Numbered from the stretch's first letter, positions 8,494 to 18,004 are shown. The stretch: DNA of 36,908 nt from Oscillospiraceae bacterium (GCA_014799325.1 JAAVIE010000140.1:1-36908); one strand, 5' to 3'. Notes: generated by a model from the sequence alone, not told the origin. Made by a program: numbers and translations.

Positions 8494-9045
8494 TTATCCC
8501 TCTTTTATATTGGCGTTGATAACTTTCATTATCTCAACCACCTCAATATCACCGTCCACAAGCACCTCGGTAATAGGCTCGTGACCGTCCTCGTTAGGAC
8601 CGTTTTGCCAGTATATTTCCGCCATTCTGATATTTTCTTCCTCGGAAACCGTTCCGTCAAAGCACTTGTATGCATCGCCGTAAAAGCAATTCCCGCTGAC
8701 CTTTATCTTGGCTACGCAGTAAGTGGGTCGTCCCAGTTTTGCGAAATACTCTCCCCAACGTTCTGCTTCCTCATAAGTTCTCGAAACGTACAGAGAAGCC
8801 ATGCGGGAGGGGCGGTCGGGATATTTTTCCTTTCTCACCTTTTCCAACGCCAGCTCACGAAGCGCAACGTCCACCTCGTGGCTCAGCTCCGTTCCTTCGT
8901 ACTTTTTGGGATCGCGGTAAATATCTTCAACAACGCTCATCTGTGCGTAAACACGGTCGTGTACGCCGTTAGGGTGCTGTTCGTCCAATATAAAGTGCTG
9001 ACCCGCTTCCTTGGGTCGGTCTGAAACAACGTGATAAAAATACAT
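8494..9045 (-). CDS. DUF2441-like protein of unknown function
   Basis: A 183-residue soluble protein that resembles the DUF2441 family as I recall it: MYFYHVVSDRPKEAG…FILDE at the N terminus, RMASLYVSRTYEEAERW in the middle, and CFDGTVSEEENIRMAEIYW. The family has no established activity; the pattern of an N-terminal H/R strand plus later acidic segments is reminiscent of ADP-ribosyltransferase-fold proteins, which is only a suggestion. I chose the ATG at 9045 over the longer TTG frame because GGAGG lies 6 nt upstream and MYFYHVV is the natural start. It is the last gene of its unit: a terminator follows, and a short leader ORF with a strong ribosome binding site precedes it. Confidence 0.75.
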   Translation of the reverse strand: MYFYHVVSDRPKEAGQHFILDEQHPNGVHDRVYAQMSVVEDIYRDPKKYEGTELSHEVDVALRELALEKVRKEKYPDRPSRMASLYVSRTYEEAERWGEYFAKLGRPTYCVAKIKVSGNCFYGDAYKCFDGTVSEEENIRMAEIYWQNGPNEDGHEPITEVLVDGDIEVVEIMKVINANIKEG

Positions 9046-9064
9046 AGATTCCTCCGAAATGAGT

Positions 9065-9120
9065 TTAGTCAATAAAATCTGTTGTTACAGCTGAATGAAA
9101 CATCATTATCACCTACCTCA
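9065..9120 (-). promoter_or_regulatory. leader with short ORF before the DUF2441-like gene
   Basis: On the minus strand GAGGTAGGTGAT (a close match to the full anti-16S sequence) precedes ATG ATG at 9106, opening a 13-codon frame (MMFHSAVTTDFID) that stops at 9065, about 20 nt before the DUF2441-like ATG. The region is clearly related to the one before the methyltransferase gene at 9961-10004. It could be a translational attenuator or a duplicated fragment. Confidence 0.45.
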
Positions 9121-9152
9121 AATAGATTCCGTCGAAAATAAAAGCCATACAG

Positions 9153-9935
9153 TTATTTTTGAGCCGCAATGGAGATCCATGCAGGCAGTGCCGCCATTGG
9201 ATTGTGTTCCCAGCTGTTTATTTTTGCGAGCTTTTCTTTATCCTGTTTTATCAATTCCTCATAAGAAAACCAAAATGAGGCATTTACGGCGGGCAATTCT
9301 TCTATTTTCTTTATACAAAGCTGTGCATCTATCATAGCATTTACTAGATCCTGTATACGCCAATGACAATGCGGCATGGTTTCTTTGTATGGTTTTATAA
9401 TTTTTGGCTCTTTCCAAGGTTCGCCCGTAAACGGACGGTTAAAAGGGTGTATATCAAACATAATAGAAATCCCGCTTGATTTTAATACTCTGCTTATGTT
9501 TTTATACATTGTTGGTATATCCGTTATCCATGTATGTGTTCCGTTTGATGTATATACCAAATCAAAGCTGTTATCGTCTATATTTGAAAGCTGTGTTGTA
9601 TCATCGCAAATAAAACGTATATTCAGCTTTAATCTGTTTGAAATTTCCTGTGCGTGTTCCAACTGCTTCTCGCTTATATCGGCTGATGTAACCTCCGCAC
9701 CTGACAGAGCAAATGCAAAAGCGGCATGATTATCTCCGCTTGAAGGCAATAACACCTTCTTCCCGTGTAAATCGGGTACAAATTTATTTATCAACTGATA
9801 CACCGAGGGATGAAAGGCGTTAGCGGGCTCGTTAACTAATTCTTCAATTTTCTCGGCTGTTCTGAGAGATCGATACCAGTCTGAATCCGCTGTTTTATTC
9901 CAGCTTTCTTTGATTTGTTTTAATAATTCGTTCAT
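9153..9935 (-). CDS. class I SAM-dependent methyltransferase
   Basis: A 260-residue methyltransferase of the UbiE/Methyltransf_11-25 type. Motif I is atypical, VLLPSSGDNHAAFAFALSGA (about 61-80), with PSSGD replacing the usual GxGxG. The acidic ribose-binding residue is in TSADIS (D86), and motif IV is DNSFDLVYTSNG. The C-terminal half holds the probable substrate region (HPFNRPFTGEPW). The substrate is unknown; family members act on small molecules, and the protein lacks rRNA-methylase signatures. Start at ATG 9935 with AGGAGG seven nt upstream. It sits between an IS630-type fragment and the DUF2441-like gene, all on one strand, and is preceded by a short leader ORF. Confidence 0.85.
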   Translation of the reverse strand: MNELLKQIKESWNKTADSDWYRSLRTAEKIEELVNEPANAFHPSVYQLINKFVPDLHGKKVLLPSSGDNHAAFAFALSGAEVTSADISEKQLEHAQEISNRLKLNIRFICDDTTQLSNIDDNSFDLVYTSNGTHTWITDIPTMYKNISRVLKSSGISIMFDIHPFNRPFTGEPWKEPKIIKPYKETMPHCHWRIQDLVNAMIDAQLCIKKIEELPAVNASFWFSYEELIKQDKEKLAKINSWEHNPMAALPAWISIAAQK

Positions 9936-9960
9936 TGTGAAACCTCCTGATCAAAATCAA

Positions 9961-10004
9961 TTAAGTCAATAAAGTTAATTGAAGCATTATTATCACCTCC
10001 TCAA
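9961..10004 (-). promoter_or_regulatory. leader with short ORF before the methyltransferase gene
   Basis: On the minus strand GAGGAGGTGAT, a perfect anti-16S match, is followed by AATAATG and an 8-codon frame MLQLTLLT ending at 9961, 25 bp before the methyltransferase ATG. It aligns with the leader at 9065-9120: TTTGAGG(T)AGGTGATAAT, then ATG, TTCA, and TTATTGACT close to the stop. Translational attenuation is possible but unproven. The same DNA is also open in the frame that continues the transposase fragment if one A is removed near 10072, which is an alternative explanation. Confidence 0.45.
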
Positions 10005-10056
10005 AAGGAAATTTTACATCTGATTTTTGATCTCTTATTGTTGTATCGTCACCTTT

Positions 10057-10080
10057 TGCCGAAAATTTACTTTTTCGGCA
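10057..10080. repeat. hairpin at the end of the IS630-type fragment
   Basis: Perfect 9-bp inverted repeat TGCCGAAAA / TTTTCGGCA with a 6-bp loop that includes the transposase fragment's stop codon. No T-tract follows, so terminator function is doubtful. Confidence 0.45.
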
Positions 10081-10501
10081 TTCCTTTTCTCCAATTATGC
10101 CTTTTCAGCACCTCATATATCTGCCCTTTTCCGATGCTGTGACCTACCTTTTCCACATAAGCCTTTTTAATATCTCCCACTTCAACTCTTTGCCCCTTTT
10201 CGGCTTTTTGTGCAAAGTGCAGCAAAAACTGTTCCTCCTCTTCAAAGGTCATATTGCAGTGCCTTACTATGCCTTTTTTCTGATACAGCGATTTGATCCC
10301 GTCGCGCTTATATTGGCACACCCAGCGGCTTATAACTTTACTTGAGGTATTCAGTCTTGCGGCGATCTCGCCGTTTGTCAGCCCCTCGCCGCGGAGCTGG
10401 ACTGCATACAGCCTTTTGTCCTCGGTTTTGTTGGTAACATTTTCTCTTGCTTTTTTGATCAGCTCTGTTTCTTCTATGCTGATCGTGTATGTTTTTGGCA
10501 T
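10067..10501 (-). CDS. IS630-type transposase N-terminal helix-turn-helix protein (orfA-like or truncated)
   Basis: The 144-residue product has the DNA-binding half of IS630/Tc1-like transposases: KRLYAVQLRGEGLTNGEIAARLNTSSKVISRWVCQYKRDG (first helix-turn-helix), then a second winged segment, VEVGDIKKAYVEKVGHSIGKGQIYEVLKRHNW. It stops at MPKK, just where the DDE catalytic domain would begin, and no DDE motif occurs in the following DNA in any frame. It is therefore an orfA remnant of a decayed element, or a domesticated HTH protein. Start chosen at ATG 10501 (AAAGGG upstream); GTG at 10510 is possible. No terminal inverted repeats or target duplications were found. Confidence 0.75.
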   Translation of the reverse strand: MPKTYTISIEETELIKKARENVTNKTEDKRLYAVQLRGEGLTNGEIAARLNTSSKVISRWVCQYKRDGIKSLYQKKGIVRHCNMTFEEEEQFLLHFAQKAEKGQRVEVGDIKKAYVEKVGHSIGKGQIYEVLKRHNWRKGMPKK

Positions 10502-10648
10502 TTTCCTCACCCTTTTTTATCCTAACATTTTCGGGCGGCTTTTTCTTGACCTGCCCTGCTATTATATAGTCGGAGCAAGGGCGGAAAGGTTAGAGGATTT
10601 TTGAAAATTTTTATAAAAAACTTAAATCCACATTCCGTCATTCCTATA

Positions 10649-12403
10649 TCAATCTCCAAAAAATTCCGCCTGCTTGCTAAACATTTCGGCATAGTCCCCG
10701 CACCGTTCCATAAGCTGCTCATGAGAGCCGTTTTCGCTTATCTTCCCGTCCTTAAGAACAAGAATTCGGTCACAGAAATAAGTGCTTGACAAATGGTGGG
10801 AGATATATAATGCCGTTTTGTTTTCAGTGATCTCCATAAATTGTCGGTAAAGGTAATTTTCGGATCTCGGATCAAGTGCAGCGGTGGGCTCATCTAAGAC
10901 TATAAAGGACGCATCCTTGTAAATGGCTCGAGCAATGGCAATGCGCTGTCCCTGACCTCCCGAAAGCTCTACGCCGCCGTCATTAAAGCTTTTGTACAAG
11001 AAGGTGTTTTCTTGTGCAGGCAGATCCTTGATAAATGACAATAACTCGGTTTTTGTAAGCTCGTTAAAAGCATTTTCGTTGTGATCGCAAGCGAGAATAA
11101 TATTTTCCTTGACAGTGAATGCAAATAATTTAAAATCCTGAAACACGGCGCTGATATTCATTAAAGGATTTGTTACTGCCTTGCCGTTTATCAGTATTTC
11201 TCCGCAGTCCGGCTTAAAAAAACCGCACAACAGCTTAACAACGGTAGTTTTCCCCTCACCGTTAAGACCCACTAAAGCGATGTGCTCATTTTTGTTTATT
11301 TTAAAGCTGCAGTTGTTTAAAATAAGCTTTTTGGTGTTCGGATATTTAAAGCTCACATTTTTAAATTCGATCGTCTCCACCGTCTCCTTGGGTGAGTACG
11401 GCTCTTGCCTTTCTGAAGCTATTATGGCAGCAAATTCACGGTAACCCGAGAAAAACTTGTTGATATAATATATCTCTGCGCATTGCTCCAAAAATGACTT
11501 ATATGCCTGAGCAAAATTAACGCACACCCCCGTGAAAAAGGTAAAATCGGCAACGGTAATAAGCCCTTTGAAAAACTTAAAGCCCGCAAATAAGTATATA
11601 ATAAACACCTGTATCTGCGAAATAACTGAAATTACGGCATTGCTTGTTCCTATATAACGAAACTGTCTTGTTACTGATTTTAATTCTTCATCGTTAAGAC
11701 GGCGAATCTTTTTCATTATATCGTTTTCCATATGGTAAAGGCGAATGTCCTTGCCATAAGAAAAATTCAGCGTTAAGTCATCGTAATAGCTTATTTTCCG
11801 CTCAACTGGAAGAATATGCTTGTACACATTGTCCTTTATCTGCTTGCTCTTGTTTATGAGCAGAAAATCAACAGCGGTAAAAATCGTGATAGGTATAAGA
11901 AGCACGGCACTAAAAGCAGAAATAACTGTCACAGTGCTGACAAGCAAGACAGCACTATTGATAACGGAGGGCAGTATTTCAGATAAGAGCCTTTCAAGAA
12001 CCCCATAATCAAGGAGGGGTCTTAAAGCCCGTTCCTTAAGATCCAAGGTTTGGGGATTTTCGAGATGAGAATATTTAAGCTCCAGAATGTCTTTCATGAT
12101 CTTGAGCTTAAAATCGTCCTTAAAGCCCTCCTTGCATACTGTCAGTTTCTTTTCCGCAAACACGGACGCAATACCCAAAACAAGATTAAAAACAGCCAAT
12201 GTCACGAGTATCAGTAAAATATGCTTAAGTCTTAAATCGTTTGTCACATAATATACAAGAACCGAAACAGCAAAGGAATTGCCGATGGGAATAACAGTTT
12301 TCAAAACAGCAGTCAGCACAGAAATTACAAAATACCGAGGTGCAGTTTTCGCAATCAAAGCCAAGATCGAGAAAATCTCTTTGACAGTTTTAAAAGCTTT
12401 CAT
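10649..12403 (-). CDS. ABC exporter half-transporter 4 (membrane domain fused to ATPase)
   Basis: A 584-residue half-transporter with about six membrane helices (roughly 15-300) followed by an ATPase domain. The ATPase has Walker A GLNGEGKTT, signature ELSGGQGQRIAIARA, Walker B FIVLDEPTAALDP and the switch histidine in YISHHL. It functions as a dimer in the cytoplasmic membrane, exporting a peptide, lipid or small molecule. It is the last of four such genes and its ATG overlaps the stop of the preceding gene by 4 bp (ATGA), so a heterodimer with transporter 3 is likely. A weak A/T-rich dyad, not a clear terminator, follows near 10585-10625. Confidence 0.92.
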   Translation of the reverse strand: MKAFKTVKEIFSILALIAKTAPRYFVISVLTAVLKTVIPIGNSFAVSVLVYYVTNDLRLKHILLILVTLAVFNLVLGIASVFAEKKLTVCKEGFKDDFKLKIMKDILELKYSHLENPQTLDLKERALRPLLDYGVLERLLSEILPSVINSAVLLVSTVTVISAFSAVLLIPITIFTAVDFLLINKSKQIKDNVYKHILPVERKISYYDDLTLNFSYGKDIRLYHMENDIMKKIRRLNDEELKSVTRQFRYIGTSNAVISVISQIQVFIIYLFAGFKFFKGLITVADFTFFTGVCVNFAQAYKSFLEQCAEIYYINKFFSGYREFAAIIASERQEPYSPKETVETIEFKNVSFKYPNTKKLILNNCSFKINKNEHIALVGLNGEGKTTVVKLLCGFFKPDCGEILINGKAVTNPLMNISAVFQDFKLFAFTVKENIILACDHNENAFNELTKTELLSFIKDLPAQENTFLYKSFNDGGVELSGGQGQRIAIARAIYKDASFIVLDEPTAALDPRSENYLYRQFMEITENKTALYISHHLSSTYFCDRILVLKDGKISENGSHEQLMERCGDYAEMFSKQAEFFGD

Positions 12404-14189
12404 CCTTTAACACCCTCTCTGTTGTAATACTGCGCCTGCAAATTATACATCTCGCTGTATTTGCCGTTCTTTGCCAAAAGTTCGCCATGAGTACCCTGTT
12501 CGACGATCTTTCCCTTTTCCATGAATAAAATATGATCACAAAAGCGTGTGGAGTTCAGACGGTGAGATACAAAAATTGTAGTTTTGTTTTTGGATATTTC
12601 GTGGAATTTAGAATACAATTCGTATTCGGCAATAGAGTCAAGAGCCGCAGTAGGCTCGTCTAAAAGCAAAACATCACCGCCGTGATACAGCGCTCTTGCC
12701 AATGCGATTTTTTGATACTGTCCCCCCGACAGCTCGATCCCCTCATCATCAATAATTTTAGTCAACACCGTTTCGTCGCCCTTTGGCAGACCGCTTAAGA
12801 TCCTGTCCAGCTCCAACACCCGCAAAACCTCGTCATATCTCTCCTGCGAAAAAACATTTCCGCAAATAATATTTTCTCTGATAGTACCCGAAAAAATTTT
12901 GGAATCCTGAAAGACTGTGGCTATCCTGCTTTGCTCTATATTGCGTATATCCTTTTCCCCAAGGTCAATTACGCCCTCATAAGATGAATACAAGCCGGAA
13001 ATAAGTTTTATCAGTGTGGATTTGCCCGAACCGTTTTCTCCCACCACCGCGTAATGCTTTCCTGCCTCAAATCTAAAGGAAAAGCCGTCCAAAATATTCT
13101 CCGTATTGGGATAGTGAAAGCGTATGTCCTGCAGGTGAAGGACAGGCAAATAACAGTCGCTGACCGCCGAATCATACACCTGTATTTCTTGCTCCGCACC
13201 CTCAACATATTCGATATACATATTGAAATTCATCAACCCAAAGGCTAAATCCCCAATTGATGAGGTAAGACCAAATATTACACCCTTTACTGCGGAAATT
13301 GTATTTATATATAGCACAAACTCATCGGCCGGCATATCGCTTGCCACTGCCAAAAAAGCCAAAGCAATATAAGCGGCAGCCTCTCTTAAAAAGTTATCAG
13401 CAGATCGACCAGCGCAGCAAGCGTATCCTTTCTTTGCGTTCGTTTGCATAAATTGAGATACGTTTTTTTATAATACCCGAAAAAGCTTTTTAAAATGCCG
13501 TCGACTCGGTTCAGCCTAATTTCCTTTGCATAAGCATAGTCTGAGGAAATATTGAACACATAGTTTTTATGACGCTCTGCACCGGCAATTTCACTTTGCA
13601 AGTCAAACCGAAACGCCTTTGACTTTGCGGCAAGCAGTATATTTACCGGGATATTTACAAGCACCAATAACGCAACAATCGGATTGAAAAGGCATAAGGT
13701 TACCGTAAAAACCACCAACAGAACTGCATTACTTATAAATATGGGCGAGTTTTTATATATCGAGCCCACCGAAGTCGCTATTGAATTCAGAACAGTGTGT
13801 ATCTTATCGAGAACGGTCGAATCCTCTGTTTTTTCAAAGGGCATTGTCATCGAGATATACTGTATTTTTTCTTTTAGAAAAAATGTGAGCTGCGATAAAG
13901 TGTTTTCCTGAGTAATAGAAAGGAAGTTTTCGGAAAAAGTAACAACGGCATTGATGCCGCAAAAAACCGCAGTTCCCACAAAAAACATCGTTTCATTCTG
14001 TTCTGTTATCGATTTGAGCAGAAATTTAGGGATATAAACGCTTAAAGCCGTAAGTATAAGCCCAGAGAACGCCCGTAAAACATTGAAATAACAACACCGC
14101 ATTTTCGCTCCCAAAGTATTTTGAGAAATTTGCCGTAGCTTTTTATATTTGTTTTGACAGACTTTGTCAAGGAGTACCTCCTTCTGCAT
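12400..14189 (-). pseudogene. ABC exporter half-transporter 3, frameshifted
   Basis: Two overlapping frames form one half-transporter. The upstream frame (to 13386) carries the membrane domain (GLILTALSVYIPKFLLKSI … VTLCLFNPIVALLVLVNIPV). The downstream frame resumes with LREAAAYIALAFLAVASD and carries an intact ATPase (GENGSGKST, ELSGGQYQKIALARA, VLLLDEPTAALDS). The break lies in the A5/T5 run at 13388-13392: one more T would fuse the frames. A second break is likely near the N terminus. AAGGAGG is correctly placed for TTG at 14170 in another frame (TKSVKTNIKSYGKFLKILW), and one extra G in the GGG near 14061-14063 would join it. If the breaks are real, transporter 4 would lack its partner. 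Confidence 0.8.
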
Positions 14190-14244
14190 AATTTCATTGT
14201 ATAATCATTTTTTATCAACAGTAGAAATTACCTTCATAAAACCG

Positions 14245-16137
14245 TTATTCAAACAGCGCTCCAGCCGTATCCTTATAATACTCCGCCTGCGCACTCCACA
14301 ACTTGCTGTAATTGCCGCCTGCCTTGATCAGCTCCTCATGATTTCCCCGTTCAACTATCTCGCCGTTGTCCATAACCGTTATTTCATCGCAGAAACGGCA
14401 GCTTGAAAGCCTATGGGAAATATACACCGCAGTCCTTGTTCCCACAATATTATTGAAATTAGTGTAAATATCATGCTCCGAAATAGGATCAAGTGCGGCT
14501 GTGGGCTCATCTAAAACGATAAAGGGAGAGCCCTTGTATACAGCTCTTGCAAGACACAGCTTCTGCGCCTCTCCCCCCGAGATCTCTACGCCCTCTTCAT
14601 CAAAATCCTTGTACAGATATGTGTTGATACCATTTGGCATACTGTCAAGACGCTCGGACAGTCCGCTCCTGCGAATACAGTCCTCTACCCGCTCAGGGTC
14701 AAATTCCGTACTTGCCGCCACATTTTCCGCAGCACTGAATGAGAACAGCTTTGAATCCTGAAATACCACCGCAAACAGCGCCATATACTCGTCATAATCG
14801 TATTTGCGGATATCTATGCCGTTTAGCGTTATCTCACCCTTTGTGGGATCGTACAGCCTGCACAGCAGCTTCACAAGGGTGGATTTGCCGCAGCCGTTGC
14901 GTCCCACAAGAGCCATTTTTTCGCCGATCCTCCATTTCATATTTATATCACGCAATACATACTGCTCACTGCCTGGATATTTAAACCACACGTTATGAAA
15001 TTCAAACTCATACTCGTTATCGGAACGCTTTTCCGTGGGGATAGTGCCCTTGTACTTCTCATCGGGTATATCCAAAAAGTCGAAAACTTCCTTGCACTGC
15101 TCGGCTGATATTTTGAGATTCACCATATTGTTGGAAATAGCTGTTATTCCGCTCAAAAGTCTTGAAAACAGCATCATGAATGCAATCACTTCACCGGGGG
15201 AAAGAACGCCGAAAACTGCCCTGAGAATGGCATAACCGTACATAACGCCATAAGAGATAAGACACATTAGATCCATACCATAGCTGTATTTTTTAAAAAA
15301 CTTCAAAAAAGCTTTTTGCCAGATATGGCGGCACTTTTCGGTGCTTTTTTCAATTTCTCTCAATATCAGTTCCTGTTCGGCGTAAAGGCGTATATCCTTA
15401 CCTCTGCGGTAGTCTTTTACCACATGGTTTGCAAAAGCGAAATAAATACTGTTGTTCAGCATTTGATCTTTATCATTCATTGCCCCTTTATAAACGGAAA
15501 AGTTTTTTCTGCTGAAGTAAAGGTTCTTGATGATCTCAGAAAGGGTGACAATAACAACAGCCGCTAAAAATCCCCAAGGAGAGGTTATGAACCCGCCGAA
15601 TCCCGAAAGATCGTTCTTTTGAAATACCGCAGGAACAATAAACACAACGCCGATAGTTATTCTTGCTATTGCGACTATCGAGTCGCCGATCACCTCCGCA
15701 GCTCCCGTTACTCCCCAGCTTCCAAGATAACTATTACACAGATCGCAGCGCCATTGCATATCGGGTTCTTCTAAATGCACATAATCCATATCCATTAGCT
15801 TGTCGTTCAGTATTTTGGTAAGCCCGTTGTCATGCTTGAATTTATGAGTGCTTTCACGTCTGTTTATGAATTTTATCAATATCTGCGCTCCAAAGCAAAC
15901 AGCCGAAATAGCCGCCGTTGATATTAACAGCTCTTTAAGCTCCCTACCCTCGGCTATTCCGTTTGTAATAGAGCTTATCAGCAGTATAAACAGATATTCG
16001 CCCGCAAGTGACAGAACTCCCGCCAAAGTGATCCTGAGCGTGTAACCTCTGTCCGCTTGATCGTTCATTTTTAGCGCTCTCAGTAAAACCCTGTGCCGTT
16101 CCTTGGAGGTCAGCTTTATATCCTTAAGATCACTCAT
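14245..16137 (-). CDS. ABC exporter half-transporter 2 (membrane domain fused to ATPase)
   Basis: A 630-residue half-transporter. The membrane domain spans roughly residues 30-330 and the ATPase domain follows, with GRNGCGKST, EISGGEAQKLCLARA, FIVLDEPTAALDP and YISHRLSS, all consensus. The true start is ATG 16137 (MSDLKDIKLTSK) because AGGAGG lies 8 nt upstream; the ORF-track start at 16224 adds sequence inside the preceding gene. The start overlaps the stop of transporter 1 by 8 bp, consistent with coupled synthesis of a heterodimer. A 55-bp gap separates it from transporter 3. Confidence 0.92.
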   Translation of the reverse strand: MSDLKDIKLTSKERHRVLLRALKMNDQADRGYTLRITLAGVLSLAGEYLFILLISSITNGIAEGRELKELLISTAAISAVCFGAQILIKFINRRESTHKFKHDNGLTKILNDKLMDMDYVHLEEPDMQWRCDLCNSYLGSWGVTGAAEVIGDSIVAIARITIGVVFIVPAVFQKNDLSGFGGFITSPWGFLAAVVIVTLSEIIKNLYFSRKNFSVYKGAMNDKDQMLNNSIYFAFANHVVKDYRRGKDIRLYAEQELILREIEKSTEKCRHIWQKAFLKFFKKYSYGMDLMCLISYGVMYGYAILRAVFGVLSPGEVIAFMMLFSRLLSGITAISNNMVNLKISAEQCKEVFDFLDIPDEKYKGTIPTEKRSDNEYEFEFHNVWFKYPGSEQYVLRDINMKWRIGEKMALVGRNGCGKSTLVKLLCRLYDPTKGEITLNGIDIRKYDYDEYMALFAVVFQDSKLFSFSAAENVAASTEFDPERVEDCIRRSGLSERLDSMPNGINTYLYKDFDEEGVEISGGEAQKLCLARAVYKGSPFIVLDEPTAALDPISEHDIYTNFNNIVGTRTAVYISHRLSSCRFCDEITVMDNGEIVERGNHEELIKAGGNYSKLWSAQAEYYKDTAGALFE

Positions 16138-18004
16138 ATTCCCCCACCTCCTTGTCATTGTAATAGGAGCTTTGCAGCTCATACAGCTCCGCATATTTGC
16201 CGCCTGCCTGCATAAGCTCGGCATGAGTGCCTGTTTCTATTATCTGTCCCTTTTCAAGCATGATTATCCTGTCACAGAATCGGGTGGAAGCAAGCCGATG
16301 TGAGATAAAAATACTTGCTTTCCCTTTAGAAAATCCCGCATAATTCATATACATCTCCTGCTCCGCAATAGGGTCAAGTGCGGCGGTAGGCTCGTCAAGC
16401 AGCAAAATAGGCGCATCTTTGTACAGTGCTTTTGCTAAAGCCATTTTTTGCTTCTGCCCTCCCGAAAGCTCGATAGCGTCATCAAAAATACTGCGGACAA
16501 GGCGAGTTTGTTCCTTTTGGGGAAGGCTGTCCACCTTCTCATACAGCCCCGCTTGCTTCATACAGCGCACTAACTTTTCTTTATCGGTACTCTCATAGCT
16601 CTCCCCAGAAATATTTTCCGCAATGCTCACAGGCAGCTCGTTTATATCCTGAAATACCGCAGAAAACAGGGTAAAATATTCATCACGGTTGTAAGCGTTG
16701 ACAGGTTTTCCGTTCAGCAAAATTTCTCCCTCGGTGGGGTCATAAAGTCCGCACATCAGCTTTATAAGCGTAGTTTTGCCCGCACCGTTGAGACCAACCA
16801 GCGCAAGCCGCTCCCCCTTGTGCAATGTAAAAGAAAGGTTTTTGATAGTTGGTTCTTCTGCTTTGTAGTATGTGTAGCTGACATTTTTGAATTCTATCTC
16901 AAAGTCATTTTTCGGCAAAGGCTCGCCCTCACCCCTGTTAGTTTTGTCTGGCAGATCGCAGTATTCTCTTGCATAAGAGATATTGTCGCTTTGCCATTTA
17001 AAGCCGTTATAGCTGTCCGCAAGGCTGTACACAGTGGTTGACAGCAGAGAAATTGCGTTGAAGTACAGCACACAATCGCCCGCTCCGATATTTCCCGTAA
17101 ACACCTTGTACACAACATATCCATAAGAAAGAAAATAGCCTGTCCACAAAACCGCCTGTTGAAGAATATCATGTCTGAAAGACCATTCGTCCTGCTGCTC
17201 ATACCAATCAATACGGCTTGCCATGGAACGTTTAAGCGCTTGCTCCAAAAATTTAGGCAGATTGAATATCCTCATATCTTTGGCATAAGAGAGATTTCCC
17301 GCAGATGAGAAAATATAAGATATTTGTCTGTCATAGTTCTGCCAGTTGTCCGCCATATTCCAGATCCACATCATTTTGCGGCGGTTCAGCTTGTAGCTTA
17401 AAAAGCTCGGAACAGCCACCAGTAGTATCATAACAGGGCTTAAAAAAGACAAAATTCCGCCTAAAGCAAAAAAGGCAAATACATTTCCCAAAAGATTTTT
17501 TATGTTGTATAATGTATCATAGGCAATGCTGTAAGAAGCGTTATTTGCCTTGTTCATGGCGTCGTTTACCGTGGTTTTTTCGTTGTTTTCATAATCGGTA
17601 TAAACGTTCTTTTTTACAAGGATAGTCTGCATAAAACGGCGCAGACTAAGGCTTCCGACCCATGTGTTATACATCAAAGCGGTGGTACTGAGCCACGAAA
17701 AAAGCCGCCCGCATACAAGCAAAACTATAACTATTGCCGCAAGCATCATCCTGTTTTCCGTGTCCAACACAAGCTCCACAACATATTTATCCGTAAACAT
17801 GGCAATAATTTCAACGCCCTTTTCAAACAAAAAAGCCGTAAATATCATAATAAGCATCTTTTTATCGGCCTTCCACCCCTGAGCGATGATATATTTGATA
17901 TTTTCCCGCAAACCGTATTTTCGTGCGGCACTTTCCGCATTGTATTTCGCCCATGCGGCTTTGTTTTTCTCTTTGGTGTATTTTGCTATTTTGACCCTTT
18001 TCAC
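16130..18004 (-). CDS. ABC exporter half-transporter 1 (membrane domain fused to ATPase)
   Basis: First gene of the four-exporter operon, 624 residues from the chosen start. A lysine-rich cytoplasmic N terminus (KRVKIAKYTKEKNKAAWAKYN) precedes the membrane domain; the ATPase domain has GLNGAGKTT, ELSGGQKQKMALAKA and ILLLDEPTAALDP. I chose GTG 18004 because GAGAGGTGAGA is properly spaced before it. The ORF-track start (GTG 18043) lies upstream of the predicted transcription start. The presence of four tandem half-transporters under a LytTR regulator suggests two heterodimeric exporters for regulated peptide or metabolite export. No cargo peptide, peptidase domain or biosynthetic enzyme is visible. 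Confidence 0.92.
   Translation of the reverse strand: MKRVKIAKYTKEKNKAAWAKYNAESAARKYGLRENIKYIIAQGWKADKKMLIMIFTAFLFEKGVEIIAMFTDKYVVELVLDTENRMMLAAIVIVLLVCGRLFSWLSTTALMYNTWVGSLSLRRFMQTILVKKNVYTDYENNEKTTVNDAMNKANNASYSIAYDTLYNIKNLLGNVFAFFALGGILSFLSPVMILLVAVPSFLSYKLNRRKMMWIWNMADNWQNYDRQISYIFSSAGNLSYAKDMRIFNLPKFLEQALKRSMASRIDWYEQQDEWSFRHDILQQAVLWTGYFLSYGYVVYKVFTGNIGAGDCVLYFNAISLLSTTVYSLADSYNGFKWQSDNISYAREYCDLPDKTNRGEGEPLPKNDFEIEFKNVSYTYYKAEEPTIKNLSFTLHKGERLALVGLNGAGKTTLIKLMCGLYDPTEGEILLNGKPVNAYNRDEYFTLFSAVFQDINELPVSIAENISGESYESTDKEKLVRCMKQAGLYEKVDSLPQKEQTRLVRSIFDDAIELSGGQKQKMALAKALYKDAPILLLDEPTAALDPIAEQEMYMNYAGFSKGKASIFISHRLASTRFCDRIIMLEKGQIIETGTHAELMQAGGKYAELYELQSSYYNDKEVGEYE

Noticed and set aside
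9153-10501. Restriction-modification or toxin-antitoxin module around the methyltransferase
   Set aside because: The methyltransferase lacks DNA-methylase motifs (no DPPY/NPPY), no endonuclease is present, and the neighbouring genes do not resemble a toxin-antitoxin pair.
10581-10640. Terminator of the four-exporter operon
   Set aside because: Only a 6-bp stem (GGATTT/AAATCC) around A/T-rich DNA with no clean T-tract after it; too weak to call.
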